From Candidatus Liberibacter americanus str. Sao Paulo (GTDB taxonomy: Bacteria; Pseudomonadota; Alphaproteobacteria; Rhizobiales; Rhizobiaceae), in NCBI RefSeq assembly GCF_000496595.1, contig NC_022793.1, positions 868,001 to 932,000 on the forward strand: a stretch of 64,000 nt of DNA, written 5' to 3'. The notes beneath the pieces were generated by a model, which was not told where the DNA came from, made no database searches, and was given only the letters and a program-made list of their open reading frames with translations. Within the stretch, counting starts at the first letter, position 1, and every line of letters begins with the position of its first letter. The position numbers were made by a program, and so were the translations under genes. Below are positions 8,409 through 20,388 of the stretch, one piece after another.

Positions 8409-11303
8409 CTAATTATCTAGAGCTTCCTTAATAAAAACAGATAACTGTGATAGATGACGCGATATATTACCTACAGCTGTAGATGCTGATTCTGGACGCC
8501 CAACATAACGAAAACGAGAATAACTAGATCCAACAGACTTAAGTACCTTTTCTAAATAAGGTTCAATAAAATTCCATGCACCCATATTCTTAGGCTCTTC
8601 TTGACACCAAACCATCTCAGCCTTTACAAAACGCGAAAGAACTTTTACCAAATCATCAAATGGAAATGGATATAATTGTTCAATGCGCAACAGATAAATA
8701 TCTGAAATATTTCTAGAATCACGATTTTCTAAAACATCATAATATACCTTTCCTGTACAAAGTATAACACGACGAATCTTAGAATCATCTACAAGTTTTA
8801 AAATATTATATTCATCCTCTAATAATATAGGACTAAAAGAACTTCCACAATCCATCGCGGATAGAGAAGAGATAACTCTCTTATGTCTCAATAAAGACTT
8901 TGGAGTCATTAATATCAAAGGCTTGACTGAATCAGAGTAAATCTGACGACGTAAAATATGAAAATAGTTGGCAGGAGAAGTACAATTAGCAACACGCATA
9001 TTATTTTCTGCACACATTTGCAAAAATCTCTCAAATCTAGCAGAAGAATGTTCTGGGCCCTGACCTTCGTATCCATGTGGCAACAAACAGACAAGATTAG
9101 AACAGCGTGACCATTTTTGTTCACCAGAAGAAACAAATTGATCTAATATAACCTGTGCACCATTAGCAAAATCACCAAATTGTGCTTCCCATATAGTAAG
9201 ACAATTTGGGTTCTCCAAGGAATAACCATATTCAAATCCTAAAACAGCTTGTTCAGATAGAAAAGAATTAACAATTTCACAATGACCCTGATTATCTGAT
9301 ATATGAGATAGGGAAAGATATCGCGATTCTGTTTCCTGATCATATAAAGCCGCATGACGATGCGAAAATGTACCCCGTTCACAATCCTGTCCCGATAAGC
9401 GAACCTTATACCCCTCATTACAAAGAGAACCAAAAGCTAAAGCTTCAGCCATAGCCCAATCAATCCCCTCACATTTATCTATCATTTTTCTGCGATTTTC
9501 CATAAGACGTTGAATAATCTTATGCGCCTTAAAAGTCTTTGGAATAGAAGAAATCTTATAACCTATATCTTTAAGTATATCTATAGAGACAGAAGTATCA
9601 TTAGGATCCCTACCACTAACACTATTAATTATATTAGAAGAATGATTAGATTTAATATCTACTTTTTGAGGAGTATAACCATCTATCTCCTTAAATTCAC
9701 TTTCTAGATGAGAACGCCAATTAGCATTCAAGGCACTTAAATCATTTTCAGAAATCACATTTTCAGATATTAACTTATCAGCATATTGACGAAGAACAGA
9801 TTTATGTGAACGTATTTTTTGATACATTTTAGGTTGAGTAAAAGACGGCTCATCTCCTTCATTATGACCAAAACGGCGATAACAAAACATATCAACCATA
9901 ACTGATTTATGAAATTTCATACGAAATAGCGTTGCTATTCTTATAACACGAATAACAGCTTCTGGATCATCCCCATTAACATGAAAAACAGGAATATCCA
10001 TAGCTTTAGCAACATCTGAAGGATAATGACAAGAACGAGCTGAAGAAGGATTAGTAGTAAATCCTATCTGATTATTAATAATTATATGAACACTCCCTGC
10101 GACAGTATATCCAAATAAACCAGATAATTCAAAAGTTTCATATACAACTCCTTGACCAGCAAAAGAAGAATCACCATGAATAATAATCGGTAAAACCTTT
10201 GATCGATTTACCAATGAAACATTATCTTCTCCAGATAATGATCCTATAATATCTTGTTTGGCACGCACACTTCCAATCACAACGGGATCAACAAATTCAA
10301 GGTGTGAAGGATTATTGCTCAACGATAATTTAACTTCTTTCCCAAAAAAATCACGCTTACAAAAAGCACCTAAATGATACTTAACATCTCCTGAATAACT
10401 TGCGTCTCCATTATATTCACCCTTAAATTCATAAAATATAGCACGCGCCGGCTTATTCATTATCTGAGATAAGACATTAAGACGACCTCGATGAGCCATT
10501 CCTAAAACAATCTCTTCAGATCCGTGCTTCACTCCTTGTATAATAACTTCTTCTATGGCAGGGATAATTGATTCAGATCCATCTGCACCAAAACGTTTTG
10601 CACCTTTATATTTAATATCAATAAACTTTTCAAAGCCTTCTGCTTCAATTAACTTATCTAAAATAGATTTTTTCTCTTCTATTGAAAGAATAGAAGAGAA
10701 ATTATATTTTTCAATAGAACTTCTTATCCAATCCCTTTCTTCAAGATTAACTATATGCATAAACTCTACACCTATATTTGCGCAATATAAACGTAAAAGT
10801 AGCTTTAAAACTTCATTAATAGTAGTAATACCAAGGCCTAATACTCCTTGCATATCAATCTTGCGATTATAATCTTGTTCAGTAAAACCATAATAAGAAG
10901 GAGATAACTCTTGTAATTTTACGCGCTTGTAATTGTTTAATGGATCAAGATTAGAATTTAAATGACCTAGAGAACGGTATGCATCAACCATTCTCATCAT
11001 ATTAAAATAATCTTTCAATGGTTGTTCATTATTTGAGACACGATTAAAATCGCAATCTTTTTTTTCATCAGAAAAAACTTGGTTAGCCACCTCTGTTTCT
11101 TTTAAAAAACAAGCAATACTTTCTTCTAAACTATCACAATTACCAGATTTATCGTCAAGAAATAAAAAAAAAGGATACCAATCTTTACAAACACTAAACG
11201 GATCATCTTTATAACTGATATATAAATCTTCAATATAAGATAAATTTGCGCCGTCTAAAAAAGAAGCAAAAGAAAAATTTTTATTTAAATTACTCTGCAC
11301 CAT
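8409..11303 (-). CDS. sucA: 2-oxoglutarate dehydrogenase E1
   Basis: Thiamine-diphosphate enzyme that decarboxylates 2-oxoglutarate and succinylates the lipoyl group of SucB. Seen in the 964 residues: the N-terminal segment with LSYIEDLYISYKDDP that anchors E1 in the complex; EEIVLGMAHRGRLNVLSQI (about 264-282); HGDSSFAGQGVVYETFE; the TPP/Mg loop region with GDDPEAVIRV; and RRFGHNEGDEPSFTQP. The C-terminal transketolase-like domain has the GYEGQGPEHSSARFERFLQ block. Alphaproteobacterial SucA is usually about 985-1000 residues, so this is slightly short but complete. It is flanked by sucD upstream and sucB downstream on the same strand. Confidence 0.95.
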   Translation of the reverse strand: MVQSNLNKNFSFASFLDGANLSYIEDLYISYKDDPFSVCKDWYPFFLFLDDKSGNCDSLEESIACFLKETEVANQVFSDEKKDCDFNRVSNNEQPLKDYFNMMRMVDAYRSLGHLNSNLDPLNNYKRVKLQELSPSYYGFTEQDYNRKIDMQGVLGLGITTINEVLKLLLRLYCANIGVEFMHIVNLEERDWIRSSIEKYNFSSILSIEEKKSILDKLIEAEGFEKFIDIKYKGAKRFGADGSESIIPAIEEVIIQGVKHGSEEIVLGMAHRGRLNVLSQIMNKPARAIFYEFKGEYNGDASYSGDVKYHLGAFCKRDFFGKEVKLSLSNNPSHLEFVDPVVIGSVRAKQDIIGSLSGEDNVSLVNRSKVLPIIIHGDSSFAGQGVVYETFELSGLFGYTVAGSVHIIINNQIGFTTNPSSARSCHYPSDVAKAMDIPVFHVNGDDPEAVIRVIRIATLFRMKFHKSVMVDMFCYRRFGHNEGDEPSFTQPKMYQKIRSHKSVLRQYADKLISENVISENDLSALNANWRSHLESEFKEIDGYTPQKVDIKSNHSSNIINSVSGRDPNDTSVSIDILKDIGYKISSIPKTFKAHKIIQRLMENRRKMIDKCEGIDWAMAEALAFGSLCNEGYKVRLSGQDCERGTFSHRHAALYDQETESRYLSLSHISDNQGHCEIVNSFLSEQAVLGFEYGYSLENPNCLTIWEAQFGDFANGAQVILDQFVSSGEQKWSRCSNLVCLLPHGYEGQGPEHSSARFERFLQMCAENNMRVANCTSPANYFHILRRQIYSDSVKPLILMTPKSLLRHKRVISSLSAMDCGSSFSPILLEDEYNILKLVDDSKIRRVILCTGKVYYDVLENRDSRNISDIYLLRIEQLYPFPFDDLVKVLSRFVKAEMVWCQEEPKNMGAWNFIEPYLEKVLKSVGSSYSRFRYVGRPESASTAVGNISRHLSQLSVFIKEALDN

Positions 11304-11381
11304 TCATTTCTTTCATTCTTACTAAAAATAAATTTCTTAATTCTTAATCTCTTAATCCATAAAAACGTCAGTATAACAAAA

Positions 11382-12284
11382 CTATAAACTATTTAAAAGC
11401 TCTGTGAGAGTTCTACCAATACTAGCAGGAGAAGATGCCATACGAATACCTGCTTCTTGCATAGCAGCTATTTTATCTTCAGCTCCTCCTTTCCCAGCCG
11501 ATACAACCGCTCCAGCATGACCCATAGTACGACCAGGAGGCGCTGTTAATCCAGAAATAAATCCAACAACTGGCTTTTTATGTCCACACTTAAACTCATC
11601 TTTTAAAAACTGAGCAGCCTCTTCTTCTGCTGTTCCACCAATCTCACCAACCATAATAATTGATTTAGTATCATCATCAGATAAAAACAATTCAAGAATA
11701 TCAGTAAACTCTGTTCCCTTTATAGGATCACCACCAATACCAACGGCAGTACTTTGCCCCAAACCTTCCTGAGTTGTTTGCAATACAGCTTCATAAGTAA
11801 GAGTCCCAGAACGAGATAAAATACCTACAGATCCTTTGCGAAAAATAGAGCCAGGCATAATACCTATCTTACACTCTTCAGGTGTCAATAATCCAGGACA
11901 GTTAGGCCCAATAAGACGAGAAGAAGAATTCTCAAGACGAGCCTTTACTCGAACCATATCCAAAACAGGAATACCTTCAGTAATGCAAATAATTAAAGGA
12001 ATATTTGCCTCAATAGATTCAATTATAGCATTACACGCACCACTAGGCGGAACATATATAACAGAAGCATTGGCACCTGTGCGCTCTTTTGCCTCTATAA
12101 CTGATGAAAAAACAGGAACCTTGCTATTTGCACCAGACCAATAAGATCCACCCTTAGAAGGATGTATACCTCCAACAATTTGAGTTTTACAATAAATAAT
12201 GGATTGTTCAGTATGAAAAGTTCCGGCTTTACCTGTTAAACCTTGGACAATTACCTTAGTATTCTTATCAATTAAGATAGACAC
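11382..12284 (-). CDS. sucD: Succinyl-CoA synthetase alpha subunit
   Basis: Alpha subunit of succinyl-CoA ligase: converts succinyl-CoA to succinate with substrate-level NTP formation. The N-terminal CoA-binding Rossmann fold has [15 protein letters not shown]. The phosphorylated active-site histidine is His256 in [10 protein letters not shown]. Of usual length (300). The start is GTG, preceded by a nearly perfect Shine-Dalgarno sequence (AGGAGG, 9 bases upstream) that sits on the end of sucC, five bases separating the two genes. This suggests tight co-translation so that the subunits are made in equal amounts. Confidence 0.95.
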   Translation of the reverse strand: MSILIDKNTKVIVQGLTGKAGTFHTEQSIIYCKTQIVGGIHPSKGGSYWSGANSKVPVFSSVIEAKERTGANASVIYVPPSGACNAIIESIEANIPLIICITEGIPVLDMVRVKARLENSSSRLIGPNCPGLLTPEECKIGIMPGSIFRKGSVGILSRSGTLTYEAVLQTTQEGLGQSTAVGIGGDPIKGTEFTDILELFLSDDDTKSIIMVGEIGGTAEEEAAQFLKDEFKCGHKKPVVGFISGLTAPPGRTMGHAGAVVSAGKGGAEDKIAAMQEAGIRMASSPASIGRTLTELLNSL

Positions 12285-12289
12285 AGCTT

Positions 12290-13486
12290 TTAACCTCCTT
12301 TAACTGAATTAACTATTTTTTTAGCAGCATCATCTAAATCAGTTGCTGTGATAACATTCAACCCACTATCCATTATTAATTTATTACCAATATCTACATT
12401 AGCTCCTTCAAGACGAACAACAAGAGGAATATCTATACCTACTTCCTTGATAGCAGATAAAATTCCTCTAACTAAAACATCACATCTCATAATTCCACCG
12501 AATATATTGATCAATATACCTTTTACAGAAGGATCTAACGTTATAATCTTAAAAGCCGAAGCAACTTTATCTTGATCTGCCCCACCACCAACGTCAAGAA
12601 AATTAGCCGGATTCCCGCCATAATGTTTAATGATATCCATGGTTGCCATAGCTAAACCAGCTCCATTAACCATACAGCCTATATTCCCATCAAGAGCTAT
12701 ATAAGAAAGATCGTGTTTTTTTGCCTCTATCTCTCTATCATTCTCTTCAGATAAATCACGTAATTCAAGAATATCTGGATGCCTATATAATGCATTATCA
12801 TCAAAAGAAACCTTAGCATCCAAAACTCTCAGGTGCCCATTTTTCATAATAATCAAAGGATTAATTTCCAAAAGGCTCATATCCTTTTCATAAAAAGCCT
12901 TGTAAAGGCAAGGAAAAAGATTCTCAGCATCAATACGAGCTTGATCTTTCAAATTAAGGGCATAGCATAAATCAGTAATATCTTTAGAAGTTATACCTTT
13001 GATGATATCAATGGTTATCTTATGGATATTTTGCGGACAAGTTTTAGCAACCTCTTCAATATCCATACCACCTTGGCTAGAAGCAATAAAACAAATTTTA
13101 CCAGATGATCTTTCTATCAATAATGAAAGATAAAGCTCTTGAACAATATCAGCTCCATCCTCAATATATAAAAAATTAACTTTCTTGCCGCTATCTCCTG
13201 TTTGTTTTGTAACAAGAGTAGAACCTATCATCTCACGACAATCATCAATAACAGATTCAATAGATTTCTCAATTCTAACTCCACCTCTAAAATTAGAAGG
13301 TAGTTCTTTAAATTTACCTTTACCACGCCCTCCAGCATGAATTTGACTTTTGACAACATACAAAGGGCCAGGAAGATCTTTGACCCTCAAGTTAGCTTCT
13401 TCGACAGATGAGACTAAAACTCCTTCAGCAACTGGAACACCATATCTTTTTAACAAACTCTTAGCTTGATACTCGTGAATATCCAT
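12290..13486 (-). CDS. sucC: Succinyl-CoA synthetase beta subunit
   Basis: ATP-grasp beta subunit that binds the nucleotide and, with SucD, forms succinyl-CoA ligase. The N-terminus [20 protein letters not shown] is the family signature. The ATP-grasp domain spans about 1-235 ([14 protein letters not shown]). The C-terminal CoA-ligase domain contains [18 protein letters not shown] and [10 protein letters not shown] (about 250-300). At 398 residues it has the length of rhizobial SucC. It lies between mdh and sucD and shares their strand, so one transcript probably covers mdh to sucD or further. Confidence 0.95.
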   Translation of the reverse strand: MDIHEYQAKSLLKRYGVPVAEGVLVSSVEEANLRVKDLPGPLYVVKSQIHAGGRGKGKFKELPSNFRGGVRIEKSIESVIDDCREMIGSTLVTKQTGDSGKKVNFLYIEDGADIVQELYLSLLIERSSGKICFIASSQGGMDIEEVAKTCPQNIHKITIDIIKGITSKDITDLCYALNLKDQARIDAENLFPCLYKAFYEKDMSLLEINPLIIMKNGHLRVLDAKVSFDDNALYRHPDILELRDLSEENDREIEAKKHDLSYIALDGNIGCMVNGAGLAMATMDIIKHYGGNPANFLDVGGGADQDKVASAFKIITLDPSVKGILINIFGGIMRCDVLVRGILSAIKEVGIDIPLVVRLEGANVDIGNKLIMDSGLNVITATDLDDAAKKIVNSVKGG

Positions 13487-13513
13487 ATTAAAATCACTAT
13501 TCCCATAAAAAAA

Positions 13514-14512
<999 letters not shown>

Positions 14513-14553
14513 CTAATTTATAGGCTATATATCATTTAAAAATAATATATCAA

Positions 14554-15723
14554 TTAACTTGATAACAAAAACTTACAAGCATCTATTACATTTTTATGAT
14601 TTTTTATATATTTTACACTAAACATCTCAAACAAACGTGAAACAGTTCTCCTAAATTCAAACTCATCCAATCCTAAACGGTTAGAAAAAAATTTTTCTAT
14701 ACCTATTTCAGATGACATTATCAAACAAACCTTATTCTCATAAAAAACATCTATAAGCATAATAAAACGTTTAATCCAATCGCGTCTATCACCATCAAAA
14801 AATGGAACATTATCTATAAATATTATATTAAATCTATCGGCAATTTCCATAAAATCACTAGCAGAAAATGCTTTATCACAAAGATCAAAAAAAGAAAATC
14901 TAGATACTTTACCAGAGGAGAAAGGAACATGAATATTATATCCTCCTTTAGCAGTAATATCTAAAGAAATAGATGGATTATCTCCAATTATATAAAACCA
15001 TAATTTATCCATAAGTTCTGATGTATAGGAATTTAATGGACTAATATAAGTAGGAAAAAAAGAATGTTTTTCTCGACGATAGTCTGTTTCTGATTCTAAT
15101 GAAATAACTTCCATCTTATCTTTTAAAAGATTAATAAATGAAGCAAAAAAATCACCATTAATTTCATCTTTATAAAGATTATCTGGTTTAACATTAGAAG
15201 TTAAAACCAAAATACAACCAGCCGCAAATAATTCAGTAAATAGACGGGATAAAATAACAGCATCAGCAATATTTGTTACCATAAATTCATCAAAGCATAA
15301 TAATTTTGATTCCATAGCAATGGAATGTGCTACCAATGGTATTGGGTCATATTCTTTTGATCTACCTGATTCAATTTTATTGCGATGCTCGTTAAGTCTA
15401 CAATGAACATCTTTCATAAATTCATAAAAGTGAATTTTACGTTTTTTTTCTACACAAGCCAAAGAAAAAAAAATATTCATCATCATGCTCTTTCCCTGGC
15501 CAACACCACCGTACAGATAAATGCCCTTAATAAAGACATTCTTACCTGTAAAATAACGCCATAACCTAGAAAAAAATTCAAAAATACTTTTATCAGCTTG
15601 TTTATGAAGATCAGTTAAAAGACGATCAAAAGAAGTTGCTACCCTATGCTGTTCAGAACTGTATTTTAATTTTCTATTCTGAACTAACAATAACAGTTTA
15701 CTACTGACAAAACGAATTGACAT
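14554..15723 (-). CDS. zapE: Cell division protein ZapE (AFG1-type ATPase)
   Basis: AFG1/LACE1-family P-loop ATPase. The E. coli member acts on the Z ring, and mitochondrial relatives help turn over respiratory-chain subunits. Walker A is GGVGQGKS at 72-79, Walker B is LLCFDEFMV near 138-146, and the sensor block VLTSNVKPDNLY follows. The 389-residue length is usual. Its position between complex II (sdh) and mdh is conserved in Rhizobiales, so linkage with respiratory enzyme quality control is plausible but inferred. Family certain; cellular role less so. Confidence 0.88.
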   Translation of the reverse strand: MSIRFVSSKLLLLVQNRKLKYSSEQHRVATSFDRLLTDLHKQADKSIFEFFSRLWRYFTGKNVFIKGIYLYGGVGQGKSMMMNIFFSLACVEKKRKIHFYEFMKDVHCRLNEHRNKIESGRSKEYDPIPLVAHSIAMESKLLCFDEFMVTNIADAVILSRLFTELFAAGCILVLTSNVKPDNLYKDEINGDFFASFINLLKDKMEVISLESETDYRREKHSFFPTYISPLNSYTSELMDKLWFYIIGDNPSISLDITAKGGYNIHVPFSSGKVSRFSFFDLCDKAFSASDFMEIADRFNIIFIDNVPFFDGDRRDWIKRFIMLIDVFYENKVCLIMSSEIGIEKFFSNRLGLDEFEFRRTVSRLFEMFSVKYIKNHKNVIDACKFLLSS

Positions 15724-15763
15724 TTAGTTATACAACAAAGTAAATATTGGAATATAAAATATT

Positions 15764-16255
15764 TTATACCTTTCGAACGAGATAAACTGTTTCATCTTTA
15801 CCACTAAATCGCCCCTCAAAGTGTTGATCATCTATTTTGTCTAAAACAATTATATTATCACCACGAAAATTTTTAAGCTCAAGTTGATCATCAACTATAT
15901 TCCAAGCAGATAATAATGCTAATTTACCGTAACAATCTCGTGAAGTTCCTCTAAAATTTTTCTTAAATTTAGTTAGCGTCAAAATAACATCACATTCTGT
16001 ATCTTGATAAGACATTTTCCACGCACCAATCATATAAACCTTTAATGCATAATAATCAGTTGATGGAACAGGAATATTTTTTACATTCGACAATTCATAT
16101 TCTGAAACAGGTGGCGGCAAAGTTTCTGATTCAATTATAGGAAAATTAGCATCTCCTTGTTTTTTTTTTGAAAAAAAATCAAAATATTCTAAATTAATAC
16201 AGCCGGAAGATAATGTTATGCAACAAAACAATAAAAAAAACCTGCAGTATTGCAT
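15764..16255 (-). CDS. Lipoprotein with AprI/Inh-type protease-inhibitor domain
   Basis: A 163-residue protein with a short signal peptide and lipobox LSSGC (Cys19 lipidated after cleavage). A low-complexity stretch with a PPPVSEYE segment follows, then a C-terminal Inh/AprI beta-barrel domain (about 70-163) starting VYMIGAWKMSY, with two cysteines (in TECD and RDCYG) and LLSAWNIVDDQLEL. Domain members inhibit metalloproteases, and the Brucella relative Omp19 is an outer-membrane lipoprotein that inhibits host proteases. It lies between sdhB and zapE. Host-protease inhibition here is an inference. Confidence 0.75.
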   Translation of the reverse strand: MQYCRFFLLFCCITLSSGCINLEYFDFFSKKKQGDANFPIIESETLPPPVSEYELSNVKNIPVPSTDYYALKVYMIGAWKMSYQDTECDVILTLTKFKKNFRGTSRDCYGKLALLSAWNIVDDQLELKNFRGDNIIVLDKIDDQHFEGRFSGKDETVYLVRKV

Positions 16256-16347
16256 ATATCATATTCCTATATCTAAATAAATAAAACTAATAACACATCA
16301 TAACTAAAAACTATATCAAAATAATAAAAAAATACATAATTATATTA

Positions 16348-17127
16348 TTATATTTTACGATCTAACATCAACATCTTTATTTTCGAAATCGCCTTAGCAG
16401 GATTGAGACCTTTAGGACAACTTTGAGCACAATTCATAATCGTATGGCAGCGATATAGACGGAAAGGATCTTCTAAATCATCAAGACGATCGCCTTTTTC
16501 CTCATCTCGAGAATCGACCAACCAACGATACGCCTGTAACAATACCGCAGGGCCAAGATATCTATCACTATTCCACCAATAACTTGGACAAGAAGTAGAA
16601 CAACAGGCACACATAACACATTCATAAAGACCATCTAATTTCTGACGATCAACATGACTTTGTAGTATCTCCTTAGATGGTTTTGGAGAAACAGTTTTAA
16701 GCCAAGGATCAATTGAACGATGTTGTGCATAAAAATGAGACATATCAACAACTAAATCCTTAACAACAGACATGTGCGGGAGTGGATATATCTTTATTAC
16801 ACCTTTAACTGAATTCATATCTTTGATACAAGCTAAAGTATTAGTGCAATCTATATTCATGCCACAAGATCCACAAATACCCTCTCTACATGAACGACGT
16901 AAAGTCAATGTAGGATCAATCTTATTCTTTATATATAAAAGACCATCAAGAACCATAGGTCCACAATCATCTAAATCAACATAATAAGTATCAATAGAAG
17001 GATTTCCTCCTTCGTCTGGATTCCATCGATAAATACGATATTCGCGTAAATTACTTATATTAGAAGGAGCTTCCCAAGTTTTTCCTTGCTTTAAACGAGA
17101 CTTCTTTGGCAATAAAATTTCAACCAT
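16348..17127 (-). CDS. sdhB: Succinate dehydrogenase iron-sulfur subunit
   Basis: Passes electrons from SdhA to ubiquinone in complex II. The N-terminal 2Fe-2S domain has Cys80, Cys85, Cys88 and Cys100 ([10 protein letters not shown]...LAC). The C-terminal domain has the 4Fe-4S block [15 protein letters not shown] and the [17 protein letters not shown] block that serves the 3Fe-4S and 4Fe-4S clusters. 259 residues, complete. AGGTG precedes the ATG. It follows sdhA after 14 bases and ends the sdhCDAB operon, followed by the Inh lipoprotein. Confidence 0.96.
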   Translation of the reverse strand: MVEILLPKKSRLKQGKTWEAPSNISNLREYRIYRWNPDEGGNPSIDTYYVDLDDCGPMVLDGLLYIKNKIDPTLTLRRSCREGICGSCGMNIDCTNTLACIKDMNSVKGVIKIYPLPHMSVVKDLVVDMSHFYAQHRSIDPWLKTVSPKPSKEILQSHVDRQKLDGLYECVMCACCSTSCPSYWWNSDRYLGPAVLLQAYRWLVDSRDEEKGDRLDDLEDPFRLYRCHTIMNCAQSCPKGLNPAKAISKIKMLMLDRKI

Positions 17128-17141
17128 ATATACACCTACTA

Positions 17142-18974
17142 TTAATAAACACGTGCCTTAGGAGCAATCTTAGAAAGATCAATTCCATCCTTAATTAAAT
17201 CAGTATGAACAGGACGATAATCAATTTTTATCTCACCTGTTTTATCAATCCAACACAGTGAGTGCTTGCGCCAGTTCACATCATCACGACCACCAAATGC
17301 TCCATCTTTAAAATCTTCTCTCGCATGTGATCCTCTACTTTCCTTACGAGCTTCAGCAGAATAAACTGTAGCTATTGCATTAACCATTAAGTTCTGCAAT
17401 TCAAGTGTCTCCATAAGATCAGAGTTCCAAATCAATGATCGATCATAAACTTTAAGATCTTTCATTTCATCCCAAATTAAAGAAATATTCCGACACCCTT
17501 CTGATAAAGATTCCTGTGTTCTAAAAACACCTGCATCTAATTGCATCGAACGCTGCATTTTTTCACGTAAAACAGCAGTTGGAATATTGCCATTAGAATA
17601 TCTCAAACTATCAAATCGATCAACAATAAGTTCGCAAACACGCATATCTAAACTAGGCACAGGCTCTGATTTGTTGATTATTTCAGTAGCACGGATAACA
17701 GCAGCTCTACCAAAAACAACCAAATCAATCAATGAATTAGATCCAAGACGATTAGCGCCATGAACAGAAGCACAACCAGCTTCACCTATAGCCATAAGAC
17801 CAGGAACCACTATATCAGTATTTTTATCATTAGAATTTAAAACCTCACCCCAATAGTTCGTTGGAATTCCACCCATATTATAATGGACCGTAGGCAAAAC
17901 AGGTATTGGATCACGTGTTACATCTACACCTGCAAATATCCTAGCAGAATCAGAAATACCAGGCAATCTTTCATGTAATACAGAAGGATCAAGGTGATTT
18001 AAATACAAGTATATATGATCTTTATTCTTGCCAACACCTCTTCCTTCTCGTATTTCAATCATCATACAACGAGAAACGACATCCCGAGAAGCAAGATCCT
18101 TTGCTGTAGGGGCATAACGTTCCATAAAACGTTCTCCTTCAGAATTAACAAGGTACCCACCTTCCCCCCGAGCACCTTCAGTAATAAGGCAACCAGCCCC
18201 ATAAATACCAGTTGGATGAAATTGCACAAATTCCATATCCTGTAAAGGCAAACCAGCACGAGCAACCATACCTGATCCATCACCTGTACAAATATGAGCT
18301 GATGTAGCCGAAAAGTATGCACGACCGTATCCACCTGTGGCCATTATAACTAACTTAGCAGAAAAACGATGTATTTCACCAGTTTCTAGCTGCCAAGCCA
18401 CAACTCCAACACATCGACCTTCTTCATTAATTACAATATCAAGAGCAAAATACTCAATAAAAAACTCTGCATTATTTTTTAATGCTTGACCGTATAGAGT
18501 ATGCAAAATAGCATGACCTGTTCTATCTGCAGCAGCGCAAGTTCTTTGCACCGGAGGACCATTGCCATAATTTTGCATATGACCACCAAAAGGACGCTGA
18601 TAAATTTTACCTTCTTCATTACGAGAAAATGGAACCCCATAATGCTCAAGTTCATATAAAGCTTTCGGAGCTTCCATAACAAGATACTGGATAGCATCAA
18701 CATCGCCAAGCCAATCAGATCCCTTAACAGTATCATACATATGCCATTGCCAACTATCAGGTGTCATATTGGCAAGAGATGCGGCAATACCTCCTTGAGC
18801 TGCAACAGTATGAGAACGAGTTGGGAAAACTTTTGTGATACACGCCGTCTTAAATCCCTGTTCAGCCATACCCAAAGTAGCACGTAAACCAGCTCCTCCG
18901 GCGCCAACAATGACAACGTCATAACAATGATCAACATAAGTATAAGCAGATCTATGATTAGAATTATCCTTCAT
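17142..18974 (-). CDS. sdhA: Succinate dehydrogenase flavoprotein subunit
   Basis: Oxidises succinate to fumarate with covalently bound [20 protein letters not shown] (about 25-41) is the FAD fold, and His55 in [11 protein letters not shown] is the flavin attachment site. Substrate and active-site blocks include [21 protein letters not shown] and [19 protein letters not shown]. The tail [12 protein letters not shown]...DYRPVH is the normal SdhA end. 610 residues. It overlaps sdhD by four bases (ATGA), indicating translational coupling in sdhCDAB. Confidence 0.96.
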   Translation of the reverse strand: MKDNSNHRSAYTYVDHCYDVVIVGAGGAGLRATLGMAEQGFKTACITKVFPTRSHTVAAQGGIAASLANMTPDSWQWHMYDTVKGSDWLGDVDAIQYLVMEAPKALYELEHYGVPFSRNEEGKIYQRPFGGHMQNYGNGPPVQRTCAAADRTGHAILHTLYGQALKNNAEFFIEYFALDIVINEEGRCVGVVAWQLETGEIHRFSAKLVIMATGGYGRAYFSATSAHICTGDGSGMVARAGLPLQDMEFVQFHPTGIYGAGCLITEGARGEGGYLVNSEGERFMERYAPTAKDLASRDVVSRCMMIEIREGRGVGKNKDHIYLYLNHLDPSVLHERLPGISDSARIFAGVDVTRDPIPVLPTVHYNMGGIPTNYWGEVLNSNDKNTDIVVPGLMAIGEAGCASVHGANRLGSNSLIDLVVFGRAAVIRATEIINKSEPVPSLDMRVCELIVDRFDSLRYSNGNIPTAVLREKMQRSMQLDAGVFRTQESLSEGCRNISLIWDEMKDLKVYDRSLIWNSDLMETLELQNLMVNAIATVYSAEARKESRGSHAREDFKDGAFGGRDDVNWRKHSLCWIDKTGEIKIDYRPVHTDLIKDGIDLSKIAPKARVY

Positions 18975-19351
18975 AATTTACCTACAAAAACAATTTTAAA
19001 AATTGAAGCCAAAAATAAAACAAAAGAACAAAACACGAAGAACCTATTAAATAAAAGAAGTAAAATCTTTAAAAATTTAGAATGAATATAATCTTCAATT
19101 ATAGTCTGCATACCAAGATGCATATGTACAGAAATAGAAAAAAATCCTATTGCCATAACAGATGATATAAAAATATTAGAAATAGCAGATATAATTTCTT
19201 CATACGGCCTAGAGCTATAAATAATAAAAAATGCAATAAAAAATATTACACAAGGAATATTTGCAATAGCAGTAACTCTCTGTTTTAAAAAATGGATAGA
19301 TCCATCTTTAGCAGATCCCATCCCTCGAACTTTTCCTAAACTGCTACTCAT
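18971..19351 (-). CDS. sdhD: Succinate dehydrogenase membrane anchor subunit
   Basis: A 126-residue hydrophobic protein with three membrane spans (about 31-46, 52-74, 94-118). The heme b ligand is in [16 protein letters not shown] (His76 or His78), the SdhD hallmark. The N-terminal [19 protein letters not shown] matches alphaproteobacterial SdhD. With SdhC it anchors complex II in the cytoplasmic membrane and forms the quinone site. It overlaps sdhC and sdhA by four bases each. Weak sequence conservation is usual; position makes the call secure. Confidence 0.92.
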   Translation of the reverse strand: MSSSLGKVRGMGSAKDGSIHFLKQRVTAIANIPCVIFFIAFFIIYSSRPYEEIISAISNIFISSVMAIGFFSISVHMHLGMQTIIEDYIHSKFLKILLLLFNRFFVFCSFVLFLASIFKIVFVGKL

Positions 19352-19764
19352 AACGCTAAAATCCTCATATAATCTTGATAAACATTCTTAATGATCCATA
19401 TTATTAAAACCAATAAAACAGAAGAAAAAATGTTTATTTTTGCAAATTTCGTAGCAAGATGCTTATCAAAACATAACCCAGCATCCCAAATAAGATATCT
19501 CAAACCACCCAACATATGATGTATAACAGACCAAGTATACAAGAAAAGACATATCTCAAATAAATTATTATCAGCATAATATTTAAAAGTATTAAATGTA
19601 TCAATTCCACCTGCTAAAGACAAAAAATATAAAACAAAAAATGTAGTTCCAAAATATAAAAATGCCCCAGTTATACGATGCACAATAGATACAAGCATAG
19701 TTGGGATCAATTTATAGATCTGCAAATGTGGTGAAAGAGGACGATTATTAGTTTTATTTGACAT
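19348..19764 (-). CDS. sdhC: Succinate dehydrogenase cytochrome b556 subunit
   Basis: Membrane subunit of complex II. The signature RPLSPHLQIYK...SIVHRITG lies at the N-terminus, and SVIHHMLGGLRYLIWDAG contains the heme-ligand histidine. The usual GIRHLxWD is here GLRYLIWD. Three membrane spans are visible. I chose ATG at 19764 (MSNKTNNRPL), 138 residues; a TTG at 19797 would add 11 residues unlike relatives. An AAGG lies some 13 bases upstream. It is the first gene of the sdhCDAB operon, whose promoter must lie in 19765-19869 or beyond. Confidence 0.93.
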   Translation of the reverse strand: MSNKTNNRPLSPHLQIYKLIPTMLVSIVHRITGAFLYFGTTFFVLYFLSLAGGIDTFNTFKYYADNNLFEICLFLYTWSVIHHMLGGLRYLIWDAGLCFDKHLATKFAKINIFSSVLLVLIIWIIKNVYQDYMRILAL

Positions 19765-19869
19765 TAAATTTAAAATTGCCTTTCGAACTATATCCAAAAA
19801 ATATTAATATTATTAGTTATCTATATAATAACTTTAAAATTAATTATATCATTAATGATCAAAATTTTA

Positions 19870-20304
19870 TTAATCAAGAGGAGGATTTAAAAGATTGCCC
19901 ATACGACATACTTCAACATACTCCAAAAATGTTACAGGCTGAACCGAAAGACGAGGAAAAGAAATTAGAGCCATTTCTGATAACATAGGATTACACTTTA
20001 TATCATGAAGACTAATATGAGAAGGCATACTACAAACTGCACGTATATCAACACATTCCCATCTAGACGACAAATCAGATGTAGGATCAGGATAAGAACT
20101 CGCAATCACTTCAAATATACCAACAATTTCACGCCCATAATTAGAATGATAAAAAAAGCCTTTGTCACCTATCATCATTTTTTTCATATAATTAAGCGCC
20201 TGATAATTGCGCACGCCTGTCCAAGCTTCTCCTATAAATCCTTTATTTTGTTGCATATCCCAAGACCAAACATTTGGTTCGGATTTAACAAGCCAATATG
20301 CCAT
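19870..20304 (-). CDS. EVE-domain protein
   Basis: A 144-residue single-domain protein starting MAYWLVKSEPNVWSWD, the EVE (PUA-like, thymocyte nuclear protein 1) signature. VRNYQALNYMKKMMIGDKGFFYHSN and IVGIFEVIASSYPDPT follow, and the end is FPRLSVQPVTFLEY. EVE domains bind modified bases in DNA or RNA. The cellular role in rhizobia is not known. The gene is next to gpsA and tsaD on the same strand, as in other Rhizobiales, where a YciI-like gene often intervenes and is missing here. No restriction gene is nearby, so a house-keeping RNA role is more likely than defence. Confidence 0.88.
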   Translation of the reverse strand: MAYWLVKSEPNVWSWDMQQNKGFIGEAWTGVRNYQALNYMKKMMIGDKGFFYHSNYGREIVGIFEVIASSYPDPTSDLSSRWECVDIRAVCSMPSHISLHDIKCNPMLSEMALISFPRLSVQPVTFLEYVEVCRMGNLLNPPLD

Positions 20305-20388
20305 ATTATATCTTTCAATATACTAAAACAATAACTATATAATGAGCTGATAATATATAAAATCATCATAATTTAAAAAAATATTTTT

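Noticed and set aside
10555..10872. Open frame of 105 codons opposite sucA
   Set aside because: Complete overlap with the conserved sucA coding sequence; no domain seen.
19870..20304. EVE-domain protein as part of a defence island
   Set aside because: Neighbours are gpsA, tsaD and sdh genes, the normal rhizobial setting; no restriction or toxin gene is near.
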